Positions 9,258 through 18,493 of a stretch of 64,000 bases of DNA are shown piece after piece. A model generated the notes under the pieces. The model saw nothing but the letters and a program-made list of their open reading frames with translations, was not told where the DNA came from and ran no database searches. The first letter of the stretch is position 1. Each line of letters begins with the position of its first letter. This DNA comes from an uncultured Methylococcaceae bacterium (GTDB taxonomy: Bacteria; Pseudomonadota; Gammaproteobacteria; Methylococcales; Methylomonadaceae). The stretch is taken from positions 186,001 to 250,000 of the forward strand of contig CAIXAE010000008.1 in NCBI GenBank assembly GCA_903917345.1, in the 5' to 3' direction. The position numbers and the translations under genes are program-made.

Positions 9258-10858
9258 TCAGAGTAATGAACCCTAATAAGCATAAAATTACACCGTTAAA
9301 TACCCTCTACAAATCGGACGTACTCGCATTATGTTTAATCACATTACTGTACTCAATAAATAGCTCATGGGCAGCAACACACGAACCTGAAGACTCTAAA
9401 AAGACGCCGAGCAAGACTTATACGGGGGAGCGATTATCATTAAACTTTCAAGATATTGAAGTCCGGAGTGTCATAGCCATATTATCTGAGTTTACCCACC
9501 AAAATATTGTCGCTGGGGATGATATAACCGGCACTATTACCCTAAAACTCACAAACGTACCTTGGGATGAAGCACTCGATTTTATATTAATGACTAAAGG
9601 CTTAGAGAAATTTCAGTCAGGCACCGTCACATTAATTGCACCAGCAGGAAAAATCAAAGACTATAAAGCTCAACAACTGGAAACTGAAGCCACGATAGAA
9701 CAATCAGACCCTTTATTCACAGAATATATAAAAATAAATTACGCCAAAGCCGAGAACTTTAGAAATCTATTAAATGGACAGGATACTGCACAGCTGGGGG
9801 GCTGTGGCATTGAAAAAGCGGCTTCTTTAACACTATCTACACCATCACGTTTTAACAACAATCCATTATCAGCATTGTCTCAGGAATCTAGTAATACGCC
9901 CTCAACGCTTAATATTACAGAAATGAGCACATCAAAACCCAATAAAAAAGATACATTTAAAATACTCTCAACCCGTGGTACTGCAGTAGTAGACTCGAGA
10001 ACCAATACGCTCATCATTAGAGAAACAAGTAAACGCTTGGATGAGGCTAAAAAACTAATTGCAAAACTAGATGTGCCTGTGAGACAAGTGATGATTGAAT
10101 CAAGGATAGTGATAGCCAGTAATACGTTCGCTAAACAATTAGGCGTTAGATTTGGGGTGGCGGGCAATACGAGCTCATTTGGTACAAATTCTGGGGGAGT
10201 CGGTTCTGTTAATACATTAGGTGGTACGTTAGGCAGCATCAATGGTGCCGGTGGTGTAAATAATGCACTCGTCGACCTTGCGGCATCTAATCCTTACGGA
10301 CAATTAGGTATGACATTAGCCAAAGGTGCCGACTATGTCTTAAACCTTGAGTTATCAGCGCTGCAAGATCAAGGAAAAGGCGAAATAGTCTCAAATCCGC
10401 GTGTCATGACGACAGACAGATGCAGTGCAAAAATTAAACAAGGCACACAAGAACCTTATCAATCCGGGTCTACTGCTACCACAGCAGCCAATATTCAATT
10501 TATTGATGCATTATTAGAACTAGATGTCATCCCACAAATAACACCCAGCGGGAGTATTTCAATGGCATTAACCATTACAAAAAATGAACCTAATTATCTC
10601 TTACAAAAACAGAATCAGCCGCCCCCTTTAACAAAACGAGAAGTTGAAACGACTGTGCAAGTCATGGATGGGGAAACAGTTGTATTAGGAGGAGTATTTG
10701 AAGGTACCACATTAAATACCACTAACTCGGTGCCATATATGGCAGACCTACCCATTATCGGTGCGTTATTTAAACGAAATATCAATACTGATGATAAAAA
10801 AGAACTGCTGATATTTATTACCCCCAAAATCATAAAAGACAATGCAGCGAGTAATTGA
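9254..10858 (+). CDS. pilQ: Type IV pilus secretin PilQ (short form)
   Basis: This 534-residue outer-membrane secretin is the pore for pilus passage. A signal peptide ends near SSWA (about residue 36). A secretin N0/STN domain follows (LSLNFQDIEVRSVIAIL near residue 60), then an N1 domain split by a Ser/Thr/Asn-rich insert (about residues 185-230), then the C-terminal secretin domain with VSNPRVMTTD and VMDGETVVLGGVFEG. The protein is shorter than usual PilQ (about 700 residues) and the N-terminal peptidoglycan-binding AMIN domains are missing. The GTG start overlaps the pilP stop as GTGA. An ATG at 9266 is the alternative. Confidence 0.9.
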   Translation: MIRVMNPNKHKITPLNTLYKSDVLALCLITLLYSINSSWAATHEPEDSKKTPSKTYTGERLSLNFQDIEVRSVIAILSEFTHQNIVAGDDITGTITLKLTNVPWDEALDFILMTKGLEKFQSGTVTLIAPAGKIKDYKAQQLETEATIEQSDPLFTEYIKINYAKAENFRNLLNGQDTAQLGGCGIEKAASLTLSTPSRFNNNPLSALSQESSNTPSTLNITEMSTSKPNKKDTFKILSTRGTAVVDSRTNTLIIRETSKRLDEAKKLIAKLDVPVRQVMIESRIVIASNTFAKQLGVRFGVAGNTSSFGTNSGGVGSVNTLGGTLGSINGAGGVNNALVDLAASNPYGQLGMTLAKGADYVLNLELSALQDQGKGEIVSNPRVMTTDRCSAKIKQGTQEPYQSGSTATTAANIQFIDALLELDVIPQITPSGSISMALTITKNEPNYLLQKQNQPPPLTKREVETTVQVMDGETVVLGGVFEGTTLNTTNSVPYMADLPIIGALFKRNINTDDKKELLIFITPKIIKDNAASN

Positions 10859-11059
10859 AACCATGATGTTTTTATCGTACTTATTTAAATTGATAATAAT
10901 CCCAATTGGGCTTGTTTTAATCTTATAATACGCGCTACTAAAATTAGCTGAATAATAACAATTTCTCGTATTATTAAGCTGTCCAACGATAAGATAACAC
11001 TACGTTATCCATTATTACACCCCACACAAAGGGAAGCTTTAATCCATGATGGTAATTTG
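10859..11059 (+). promoter_or_regulatory. Intergenic region upstream of aroK
   Basis: These 200 bp separate pilQ from aroK. They contain a perfect 10-bp palindrome CCCAATTGGG (10901-10910) and, 14 bp later, a consensus -10 box TATAAT (10924-10929). A GATAAC/GTTATC inverted repeat lies at 10993-11009. No convincing -35 box sits 17 bp before the -10, so promoter status is tentative. Confidence 0.4.
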
Positions 11060-11584
11060 ATGTCAAGATCAGAAAACATATACTTAGTAGGCTTAATGGG
11101 CGCTGGTAAAACTACTATTGGTCGCCAGTTAGCTAAAAGCCTAGGACTGCCATTTTATGACAGTGATAAAGCAATTGAAGAAAGTACTGGAGTCGATATT
11201 CCTACCATTTTTGAGTTTGAAGGGGAGCAAGGCTTTAGAGATAGAGAACAAAAAATGTTACAACAACTTACCGAATTAAAGGGTATTGTTTTAGCAACAG
11301 GCGGCGGAGCCATACTAAGACAAGAAAATCGTGATCTTTTGAAAGAAAACGGTATTATTATTTATTTACAATGTTCAATCGATCGTATTATGGAAAGAAC
11401 ACGACGAGATACTCAACGTCCTCTGTTAAAAACCGCAAATCCTAAAGAACGTATAGAGCAATTATATAAAGAACGAGAGCCTTTATATTTAAATTGCGCT
11501 GACTTAGTCGTTGATACCGGCATAATGCAAAGCAAAGCGGCAGTAAACTACATACTAGAAGAATATAAATCGATTAAATATTAG
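11060..11584 (+). CDS. aroK: Shikimate kinase
   Basis: This 174-residue enzyme phosphorylates shikimate at O3 with ATP in the chorismate pathway. Motifs: Walker A GLMGAGKTTIG near residue 10, DSDKAIEE (the shikimate-binding Asp) near residue 33, FRDRE near 58, GGGA near 80 and the lid RRDTQRPLL near 115. The ATG at 11060 is preferred over a TTG one codon earlier. It is followed 4 bp later by aroB, the usual gammaproteobacterial pair. Confidence 0.95.
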   Translation: MSRSENIYLVGLMGAGKTTIGRQLAKSLGLPFYDSDKAIEESTGVDIPTIFEFEGEQGFRDREQKMLQQLTELKGIVLATGGGAILRQENRDLLKENGIIIYLQCSIDRIMERTRRDTQRPLLKTANPKERIEQLYKEREPLYLNCADLVVDTGIMQSKAAVNYILEEYKSIKY

Positions 11585-11588
11585 TTTC

Positions 11589-12668
11589 ATGAATAAAATA
11601 TTAGTTGAATTGGGCTCGCGTAGTTATCCCATTTATATTGGTTCTGATTTATTAGGTAAATCAGAACTTTATTCACAACACATCAAATCTAAGCAAGTTG
11701 TCATTATCAGTAATGAAACAATTGCACCTCTGTACTTGAAAACTGTTTTAAGTCAGTTAGATAAATATCAAGTGACGACTGTCATCTTGCCTGATGGCGA
11801 ACAATTTAAAACCTTAGACTACGTGACTCGCATCTTCGATGAATTGTTGTCTAATAAATTCAGTCGTAATTCAACATTAATAGCCCTAGGCGGCGGTGTT
11901 ATCGGTGACATGGGCGGCTTTGCCTCAGCATGTTACCAACGCGGCATTAATTTTATTCAAGTGCCAACAACTTTATTAGCACAAGTGGATTCTTCTGTAG
12001 GCGGCAAAACGGGTGTTAACCATCCCTTGGGTAAGAACATGATTGGCGCGTTCTATCAGCCACAATGCGTAATAGCTGATGCTAATGTTTTAGATACTTT
12101 AGATGATCGTCAACTCTCTGCTGGTTTAGCAGAAGTCATTAAATACGGCTTAATCCGTGACGCTGATTTTTTCGTCTGGCTAGAAGAAAACATGTCTGCT
12201 TTATTAGCCCGAGACAAAAAAGCACTATCTTATGCCATTGAACAATCTTGTATCAATAAGGCACAAATTGTCTCTGAAGATGAGACAGAAACGGGAGTCA
12301 GAGCAACACTCAACCTTGGCCATACATTCGGACACGCTATTGAAACAGGCTCGGGTTATGGTGTTTTCTTGCACGGTGAAGCCGTAGCAATTGGCACCTG
12401 CCAAGCCGCAGATTTATCACGCCGAAAAGGCTGGTTAAACGATGTAGATGTTGATCGCATCATCACGCTATTTAAGCGCTGTCATTTACCTACTACTCCA
12501 CCCGAAGATCTAAGCGCTGATCGTTTTATTGATTTAATGTCTGTTGACAAAAAGAATGTCGACGGTCAAATACGCGTTATTTTATTAAAGAAAATAGGTG
12601 AAGCGACTTTACCGATAGGTATAAATACAGAAGACTTGCGAGAAACACTCGACGGCTATGGTAGATAA
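11589..12668 (+). CDS. aroB: 3-dehydroquinate synthase
   Basis: This 359-residue NAD- and metal-dependent enzyme converts DAHP to 3-dehydroquinate, step two of the shikimate pathway. Family motifs: DGEQFKT near residue 70, GGGVIGDMGGF near residue 98, PTTLLAQVDSSVGGKTGVNH near 127 and metal-ligand histidines in NLGHTFGHAIE near 245 and LHGEAVAIG near 262. It follows aroK by 4 bp and overlaps the DamX-like gene by 11 bp. Confidence 0.96.
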   Translation: MNKILVELGSRSYPIYIGSDLLGKSELYSQHIKSKQVVIISNETIAPLYLKTVLSQLDKYQVTTVILPDGEQFKTLDYVTRIFDELLSNKFSRNSTLIALGGGVIGDMGGFASACYQRGINFIQVPTTLLAQVDSSVGGKTGVNHPLGKNMIGAFYQPQCVIADANVLDTLDDRQLSAGLAEVIKYGLIRDADFFVWLEENMSALLARDKKALSYAIEQSCINKAQIVSEDETETGVRATLNLGHTFGHAIETGSGYGVFLHGEAVAIGTCQAADLSRRKGWLNDVDVDRIITLFKRCHLPTTPPEDLSADRFIDLMSVDKKNVDGQIRVILLKKIGEATLPIGINTEDLRETLDGYGR

Positions 12669-13473
12669 CGAGACCTTATACCAATTAAATATACCGTCGT
12701 TATTTCAAAAAAATCCGGTTTTCCATTCATTCATCACCCAAGAAATATCGAAAAAAATTGAATTAGTTACGCACCTTGTTGAAAACACGGCAGAGTCTCT
12801 TATTATTTTGGGTCCGCAAGGTGTCGGTAAATCAACATTAATCTCAATTTTACAAAAACAGCATAAAGACTCATGGATTTACGCTAACATTAAAGCCACA
12901 GAACTCTTAACTTTTGAAAATATTGAAGAAAGAATCATAGAATTTACTGATAACAGACATTTTAATACTCAACATAAACCCGCACTACTTGTTATTGACG
13001 ATGCCATAAATCTTCATGCAGGGCTAATCAATTCGATATTAAGCTTTGTATCGAGTACAAAGCTACAACTGATATTCTTAATGACTAATGAAGAGTATGA
13101 AGCTAAGTGCATGACAGATACTTTATTAAATGAATGTAATTTAATAGAAGTATTACCCTTGACAAAAAAACAATGCATTGATTTTTTACAATTTTTATCG
13201 CCAACGAACGCTTCTAATTATGTTGATTACGAAGAAAATAAAATCGATGAAATTTATACAGCAACCCAGGGATTACCCGGGAAGATAATTGAATTACTTC
13301 CATCATCGCATGACTGGAAAGAATCCAATAAGGCACTATTTGTATTACTCACTGCGGTTATCTCACTCATCGCAATAGCTTTAGTGACTCAATTAGTCAC
13401 AGACCCCACTATCAAAAGTGAACTGCCTGTGATTAAATCTTCTATTTCCAATCTAAATGTACCCGCACAGTAA
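12658..13473 (+). CDS. DamX-like AAA ATPase with membrane anchor but no SPOR domain
   Basis: This 271-residue protein follows aroB exactly where damX sits in many gammaproteobacteria. It has an N-terminal AAA ATPase part (Walker A LGPQGVGKST near residue 52, Walker B LLVIDDA near residue 115) and one membrane helix at about residues 229-249. DamX proteins normally continue with a long periplasmic linker and a C-terminal SPOR domain that binds denuded septal peptidoglycan. Here the protein stops about 20 residues after the helix, and no SPOR remnant is seen in the 56 bp before hemE. A cell-division role is therefore uncertain. Confidence 0.7.
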   Translation: MVDNETLYQLNIPSLFQKNPVFHSFITQEISKKIELVTHLVENTAESLIILGPQGVGKSTLISILQKQHKDSWIYANIKATELLTFENIEERIIEFTDNRHFNTQHKPALLVIDDAINLHAGLINSILSFVSSTKLQLIFLMTNEEYEAKCMTDTLLNECNLIEVLPLTKKQCIDFLQFLSPTNASNYVDYEENKIDEIYTATQGLPGKIIELLPSSHDWKESNKALFVLLTAVISLIAIALVTQLVTDPTIKSELPVIKSSISNLNVPAQ

Positions 13474-13529
13474 TAGCCATCGATTTTTGGCATATGACAT
13501 AACTCTAAATATCACTTTAACTAAAAGAC

Positions 13530-14594
13530 ATGACAGCTTTAAAAAACGATATATTCCTAAGAGCACTTTTAAAACAACCCATTGATCGAACCCCTGTTTG
13601 GATGATGAGACAAGCGGGTAGATATCTACCAGAATACCGTCAAGTACGAGAGCAAGCGGGTAGCTTTCTTAACTTATGCACCAACCCCGAGTTAGCTTGT
13701 GAAGTGACCTTACAACCCCTTAGACGCTTTAAATTTGACGCGGCTATTTTGTTCTCTGACATTTTAACCATACCCGATGCAATGGGCTTGGGTCTCTACT
13801 TTTCAGAAGGTGAAGGTCCCCAATTTAAAAAAACCATTAAAACAGCCGCCGACATTCATGCCCTCCCCATTCCTGACCCCCATTCAGAATTAAAGTATGT
13901 CGTCGATGCGGTGAGTTTAATCAGAAAATCATTAGAAGGCTCAGTACCACTTATTGGATTTTCTGGTAGCCCTTGGACTTTAGCTACTTACATGGTTGAA
14001 GGCGGTAGTAGCAAAAGCTTTCAGAAAGTAAAAGGCTTAATGTTTGAACAACCCATACTCATGCACGCTTTACTAGATAAGCTTGCTCAATCCGTTGCAG
14101 CCTATTTAAACGCCCAAATAGCCGCCGGAGCCCAAGCGGTTATGTTATTTGATACGTGGGGCGGCATGTTAAGTACCGAAGACTATAATGAGTTTTCGCT
14201 CTATTACGCTAAACAAATTAAATCGCTCTTAAACGATGGTCCCAATGGCGAAAAAATTCCGAGCATCTTATTCACTAAAGGCGGTGGGCTATGGTTAGAA
14301 ACCATGGTTGATGCAGGATATGATGCGCTAGGCTTAGATTGGCAAACAGATATCCATAATGCCCGTAGCAGAGTCGGTGATAAAGTCGCTTTACAAGGCA
14401 ACATGGATCCCGTCACGCTTTATGCAAACCCTGAAGTTATTACTGAGAAAGTTAAGATAGTCTTGGAGAAGTATGGGAAAGGATCAGGACACGTATTTAA
14501 TCTAGGACATGGCATATTGCCAGATATTAACCCAGATCACGTTAAAGCCATGGTAGATGCAGTGCATACCTACAGCCCCGCCTATCATCAATAG
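13530..14594 (+). CDS. hemE: Uroporphyrinogen decarboxylase
   Basis: This 354-residue cytoplasmic heme-biosynthesis enzyme decarboxylates uroporphyrinogen III to coproporphyrinogen III. Signatures: the N-terminal [16 protein letters not shown] motif near residue 23, the central [13 protein letters not shown] near residue 145, and the C-terminal NLGHGILPD near residue 328. HemF, the next enzyme of the pathway, is encoded at 30.9-31.8 kb. It converges on accA with a hairpin between them. Confidence 0.97.
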   Translation: MTALKNDIFLRALLKQPIDRTPVWMMRQAGRYLPEYRQVREQAGSFLNLCTNPELACEVTLQPLRRFKFDAAILFSDILTIPDAMGLGLYFSEGEGPQFKKTIKTAADIHALPIPDPHSELKYVVDAVSLIRKSLEGSVPLIGFSGSPWTLATYMVEGGSSKSFQKVKGLMFEQPILMHALLDKLAQSVAAYLNAQIAAGAQAVMLFDTWGGMLSTEDYNEFSLYYAKQIKSLLNDGPNGEKIPSILFTKGGGLWLETMVDAGYDALGLDWQTDIHNARSRVGDKVALQGNMDPVTLYANPEVITEKVKIVLEKYGKGSGHVFNLGHGILPDINPDHVKAMVDAVHTYSPAYHQ

Positions 14595-14606
14595 AATCAA
14601 TCAATA

Positions 14607-14643
14607 TAAGCTACCTTTAGTTAATCACACTCAAGGTAGCTTA
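14607..14643. terminator. Hairpin between convergent hemE and accA
   Basis: A perfect 11-bp inverted repeat (TAAGCTACCTT with AAGGTAGCTTA, 15-nt loop) lies between the two stop codons. T runs are weak on both sides, so it may be a modest bidirectional terminator. Confidence 0.6.
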
Positions 14644-14663
14644 GTTAAAACAAGTACAGTGAA

Positions 14664-15623
14664 TTATGAATCGGTATAAACCCCAAAAGCCATAATTCTT
14701 TTATAACGATTTTGTAAGAGTTGATCAACATCTTGCAGTTTCAAGTCATGTAAATGTCTGAGTAACGTTTCCTTTAAACTCTCACTAATAGCTACAAAAT
14801 CTCGATGTCCGCCGCCTAATGGTTCTCTAACCACTTCATCCAAAAATCCTTGTTCACGGATTCTATCAGACGTAATACCCATCGCTTCTGCCGCTAATTG
14901 TGATTTGTCAGCACTTTTCCATAAAATAGAAGCACAACCTTCAGGCGAAATCACCGAGTAAGTGCTGTATTCCAACATAATTAAACGATCACCCACACCA
15001 ATCGCTAAGGCGCCACCAGAACCACCCTCACCTATCACAGTGCAAATAACAGGTGTTTTAAGCGTGGTCATCTCAAATAGATTCTTAGCAATGGCTTCAC
15101 TTTGACCACGTTCTTCAGCACCAATACCAGGATAAGCACCTGGGGTGTCAATTAAACAAATGATAGGTAATTTAAAACGTTCAGCCATTTTCATAACACG
15201 TAAGGCTTTACGATAACCTTCAGGTCTTGGCATACCAAAGTTACGATAAATTTTTTCTTTGGTATCACGGCCCTTTTGATGACCGATAACCATAACGGGT
15301 TGATCACCTAAACGCGCTAAGCCACAAATAATAGCCGGATCGTCTGCGTAAGCTCGGTCACCGTGTAACTCATGAAAGTCAGTAAACATGTGCTCGATAT
15401 AATCAAGCGTATAAGGACGACCAGGATGTCTGGATAATTGAGAGATCTGCCAATCAGTCAATGAGCTAAAAATTGACTCGGTTAACGCTAAACTCCTTTC
15501 TTCTAGCTGTTTTAGAGCGCTAGAAATATCAATCTCATTATCAGATTCAACATTACGGAGTTCTTTAATTTTTGCTTCTAATTCAGCGATAGGTTGTTCA
15601 AAATCGAGAAAATTTAGATCCAT
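14664..15623 (-). CDS. accA: Acetyl-CoA carboxylase carboxyltransferase subunit alpha
   Basis: This 319-residue subunit forms the carboxyltransferase of acetyl-CoA carboxylase with AccD, making malonyl-CoA for fatty-acid synthesis. Family features: the N-terminal [14 protein letters not shown] helix, the [12 protein letters not shown] motif near residue 85, [12 protein letters not shown] near residue 133, and the oxyanion-hole glycine stretch [16 protein letters not shown] near residue 202. Length and ends are normal for the family. It is transcribed alone. Confidence 0.97.
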   Translation of the reverse strand: MDLNFLDFEQPIAELEAKIKELRNVESDNEIDISSALKQLEERSLALTESIFSSLTDWQISQLSRHPGRPYTLDYIEHMFTDFHELHGDRAYADDPAIICGLARLGDQPVMVIGHQKGRDTKEKIYRNFGMPRPEGYRKALRVMKMAERFKLPIICLIDTPGAYPGIGAEERGQSEAIAKNLFEMTTLKTPVICTVIGEGGSGGALAIGVGDRLIMLEYSTYSVISPEGCASILWKSADKSQLAAEAMGITSDRIREQGFLDEVVREPLGGGHRDFVAISESLKETLLRHLHDLKLQDVDQLLQNRYKRIMAFGVYTDS

Positions 15624-15841
15624 GTAGTCAACTTATTATGTTCAGTTATATCAATTAGCTAATTTTATAGAAATTTGCTGATGAATACTAAATAATTTCA
15701 TGTTTTTGTCATACTACGTAAACCTGATTATCTAATTTATAGTAAAATTTGAGTCACTTTAATATCCATTACTTATCAATATTTATTGCCTCATTAAGAG
15801 TATAAAAGATTGATAATTTCAAAATCAGCACTGTAGAAAAC

Positions 15842-16246
15842 ATGTATATAATCACGAAAGAAGTTTATTTTTGTTACGGGCACCGCCTTATGAACCATCA
15901 AGGTAAGTGTCGTAATTTACATGGTCACAGTGTCAAAGCATCCATCTCAATTAAAAATACAGCATTGAATAATGACGGAATGGTATGTGATTTTTCTGAT
16001 ATTAGAGAGTGTGTAGATGCTTTTGTAGACGAATATTTAGATCACAATTTTCTACTGCATGAAAATGACCCCATCATTCCTGCATTAATCGCTAATAATG
16101 AACGCTACCTTGCGATACCAGAACACCCCACTGCAGAAGTGATTAGCAAAATGATCTACGACTATATTAAAAAAGCGGGGTTTAATGTTGCACAAGTTGT
16201 TTTATGGGAAACATCGAGTGCCTCGGCTTGTTACCAAGAAGATTAA
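15842..16246 (+). CDS. queD: 6-carboxytetrahydropterin synthase QueD (PTPS family)
   Basis: This 134-residue protein of the 6-pyruvoyl-tetrahydropterin synthase fold makes 6-carboxytetrahydropterin from dihydroneopterin triphosphate for queuosine tRNA modification. Zinc-binding histidines are visible in YGHRL (His 15) and LHGHS (near residue 30), with the catalytic Cys in GKCRNLHGH. The DHNFLLHEND and PTAEV motifs follow. Other queuosine genes are not in the window, so the exact PTPS subtype is family inference. It is followed 12 bp later by the DUF1249 gene. Confidence 0.87.
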   Translation: MYIITKEVYFCYGHRLMNHQGKCRNLHGHSVKASISIKNTALNNDGMVCDFSDIRECVDAFVDEYLDHNFLLHENDPIIPALIANNERYLAIPEHPTAEVISKMIYDYIKKAGFNVAQVVLWETSSASACYQED

Positions 16247-16258
16247 TTTAATCTAATA

Positions 16259-16693
16259 ATGAGCTACGTAAACCCTGTTAACAAATCTTACTGTCTAGAA
16301 CAGATTTGTGAATCAAACTACGAAAAACTTCTGACCCTTTTCCCTGAAATACCCTTACTGAATGACACACACATCGGTCATTCAAAAGTCGCCTCAGGGT
16401 TACACATCACCTTACTGAGCGTATCCCCTTTTACTACAACCATTGAACTGAATCACCGTTTATTGGTTAGCGACTCAACGGTATTAACACCCTCAATAGA
16501 AGTACGTCTATATTTGGATATACAACTCGCGGAAGTTTTAAATGATAATGACCGAGAGCATGTCCATAAAATATACAAAGATAACCGCCAAAGCACTGAA
16601 ATATTGCACTATAAATGGCAATTGAATTACTTCTTACACAAATGGTTAGACTATTGCTTCTATAAACAAAACGTAGTGGTTAAAGTCGCATAA
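16259..16693 (+). CDS. DUF1249 family protein (YqiB-like)
   Basis: This 144-residue protein resembles E. coli YqiB (DUF1249). It shows the N-terminal ICESNYEKLLTLFPEI helix, a central beta region, an SIEVRLYLDIQLAEV segment and the C-terminal NYFLHKWLDYCF helix. The family's function is unknown. It probably forms a two-gene unit with queD (12 bp gap) ending at the hairpin near 16.84 kb. Confidence 0.8.
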   Translation: MSYVNPVNKSYCLEQICESNYEKLLTLFPEIPLLNDTHIGHSKVASGLHITLLSVSPFTTTIELNHRLLVSDSTVLTPSIEVRLYLDIQLAEVLNDNDREHVHKIYKDNRQSTEILHYKWQLNYFLHKWLDYCFYKQNVVVKVA

Positions 16694-16753
16694 TTTTACT
16701 ACCACTTAACCCTGCGACAATTTGTCACATTTTTATTTGCAAGAGAGGTTGAT

Positions 16754-16795
16754 ATGATGTACACAACTTTTAAAGGTCTTACAGACTTTTGCTGA
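16754..16795 (+). other. Candidate 13-codon mini-ORF in a possible short transcript
   Basis: ATG at 16754 follows GAGAGGTTGAT, which includes a plausible ribosome site, and reads 13 codons to a stop. A strong terminator lies 30 bp further on. It could be a leader peptide or part of a small RNA, or simply the 3' tail of the queD/DUF1249 transcript. The support is weak. Confidence 0.2.
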
Positions 16796-16826
16796 AAGTT
16801 GCGCAATATCACTCCTAAATATTTTT

Positions 16827-16862
16827 ATGGCGACTTACGCATACTAAGTTGCCATTTTTTTT
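16827..16862 (+). terminator. Rho-independent terminator after the queD/DUF1249 unit
   Basis: An 11-bp stem (ATGGCGACTTA with TAAGTTGCCAT, one G-T pair) and 7-nt loop are followed by eight T. It lies before the convergent msrA. Confidence 0.88.
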
Positions 16863-16880
16863 GTCTGATTGTTTTACGCT

Positions 16881-17510
16881 CTAATACGTAACCCCCAACC
16901 CTTTTAATCCGCAATAACCCATTGGTTCTTTAGCTAAATATTGTTGATGATATTCTTCTGCATAATAAAACACATCCAAGGGCTTAATTTCCGTGGTGAT
17001 TTTATGGCATCCCGCTAGATCTAATTGAGCTTGATAATGTTGCTGCGACGCCATTGCGGCCTCATACTGATTTTCATTAAACGTATAAATACCTGACCGA
17101 TACTGCGTCCCCACATCATTACCTTGACTCATGCCTTGCGTAGGATTGTGAGCAGTCCAAAATACCGCTAGCAAATCGGCATAAGAAATAATACTCGGAT
17201 CATATATAACTCTTACCACCTCGTTATGCGCTGTTAAACCCGTACATACCTCTTCATACGTAGGATTGGGCGTAATACCGGCACTGTAACCCACTGCAGT
17301 ACTCACGACACCTTCTTGTTGCCAAAACTTTCTTTCGACACCCCAAAAACACCCCATGCCAAAACAGGCTTGTTCTAGATGAGAGTCAAAAGGTGGCTTA
17401 ATAGGCGCTCCGGTTACGAAATGTTTATTAGCAACAGTCATTTCTGTGTTTCTTCCGGGAAGGACTTGTGAAAGTTCAGGCAAAATTGACTTTTTTAATG
17501 GTAAAATCAT
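16881..17510 (-). CDS. msrA: Peptide-methionine (S)-S-oxide reductase MsrA
   Basis: This 209-residue enzyme reduces methionine-S-sulfoxide in proteins and in free form, repairing oxidative damage. The active-site motif GMGCFWGVE is near residue 50. [25 protein letters not shown] and the C-terminal YCGLKG (a resolving-cysteine region) also fit. The N-terminal LPGRNTEM is typical of the long gammaproteobacterial form. I chose the ATG at 17510; a TTG four codons upstream is less likely. It is divergent from hslO, 50 bp apart. Confidence 0.95.
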   Translation of the reverse strand: MILPLKKSILPELSQVLPGRNTEMTVANKHFVTGAPIKPPFDSHLEQACFGMGCFWGVERKFWQQEGVVSTAVGYSAGITPNPTYEEVCTGLTAHNEVVRVIYDPSIISYADLLAVFWTAHNPTQGMSQGNDVGTQYRSGIYTFNENQYEAAMASQQHYQAQLDLAGCHKITTEIKPLDVFYYAEEYHQQYLAKEPMGYCGLKGLGVTY

Positions 17511-17560
17511 ACGCAGTAACAATTTTATTTATACAAATCCCGTCCACAAAAGAGAGATTC

Positions 17561-18433
17561 ATGATTGAAGTAGATGTCTTACGCCGTTTTTTATTTGAAG
17601 ATTTGGGCATAAGAGGTGTTTGGGTAAATATAACAGCTAGTTGGCAAACCGCAAAAAATCATCAACAAGGCCCAGAGAACGCACAACTTCTGTTAGGGCA
17701 AGGTTTAGCCGCTGTAGCCTTATTATCGTCTACTATTAAATTCAATGGCTCCATGATTATGCAAATCCAAGGTGAAGGTGATTTTAAAGCCTTGGTTGCT
17801 CAATCCACGCATGACCGTAATATCAGAGGCCTTATTAGAAGCGACATCCACGTTCAAGACGGTACTTTAAGTGAAATGTTTGGCAATAATGGCAGATTGG
17901 TATTAACCATTGAACCCGAAGATGCTAACCCTTATCAAGGTATTGTCGCTTTAGACGGAGATAATTTAGGGGATGCCATAGAAAATTATTTTGAAAAATC
18001 AGAACAACTTAATACTCGCGTATGGTTATATGCAGATGCTCAGAGTGCAATGGGCTTATTAATACAAGAACTTCCTTCAAAAGACTTAGACTCAAAAGAG
18101 TGGGAGCGCGTACAACTATTAGCCAATACTCTCACAGAAAAAGAAGCCTTAACCTGGGGGTCAGAAGAGCTGTTATATAAACTCTTTAGTGAAGATATTG
18201 TTCGGTTATACGAGCCAGAATCAGTTCAATTTAAATGTTCTTGTGGTCGCCCCCGTATTGAGAGAACCCTACGCGCTTTGGGTGAGGAAGAACTCAATAG
18301 CATTATAGCTGAACAAGGTAAAATAGAAGTGAACTGTGAGTTCTGTGGCGCGCATTACAAATTTGACCCCATAGACATAGCTAATGCCTTAAATGAAGAT
18401 CATGTTTCTTCATCTCCTGACACACTCCATTAA
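17561..18433 (+). CDS. hslO: Redox-regulated holdase chaperone Hsp33
   Basis: This 290-residue cytosolic chaperone is activated by oxidation and protects unfolding proteins. The zinc/redox switch is visible at the C-terminus as CSCG (near residue 227) and CEFC (near residue 260). The core shows QGEGDFKALVAQ near residue 70 and GPENAQLLLGQGLAA near 40. The ATG at 17561 follows AGAGAGA and begins right at the family start. Pairing with msrA across a shared intergenic region makes an oxidative-repair neighbourhood. Confidence 0.95.
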   Translation: MIEVDVLRRFLFEDLGIRGVWVNITASWQTAKNHQQGPENAQLLLGQGLAAVALLSSTIKFNGSMIMQIQGEGDFKALVAQSTHDRNIRGLIRSDIHVQDGTLSEMFGNNGRLVLTIEPEDANPYQGIVALDGDNLGDAIENYFEKSEQLNTRVWLYADAQSAMGLLIQELPSKDLDSKEWERVQLLANTLTEKEALTWGSEELLYKLFSEDIVRLYEPESVQFKCSCGRPRIERTLRALGEEELNSIIAEQGKIEVNCEFCGAHYKFDPIDIANALNEDHVSSSPDTLH

Positions 18434-18493
18434 TTTTTCGCTCTAAATTGTATTAATGAGTAGCAAATCATTTAATTATAGACAACCCCTCTT

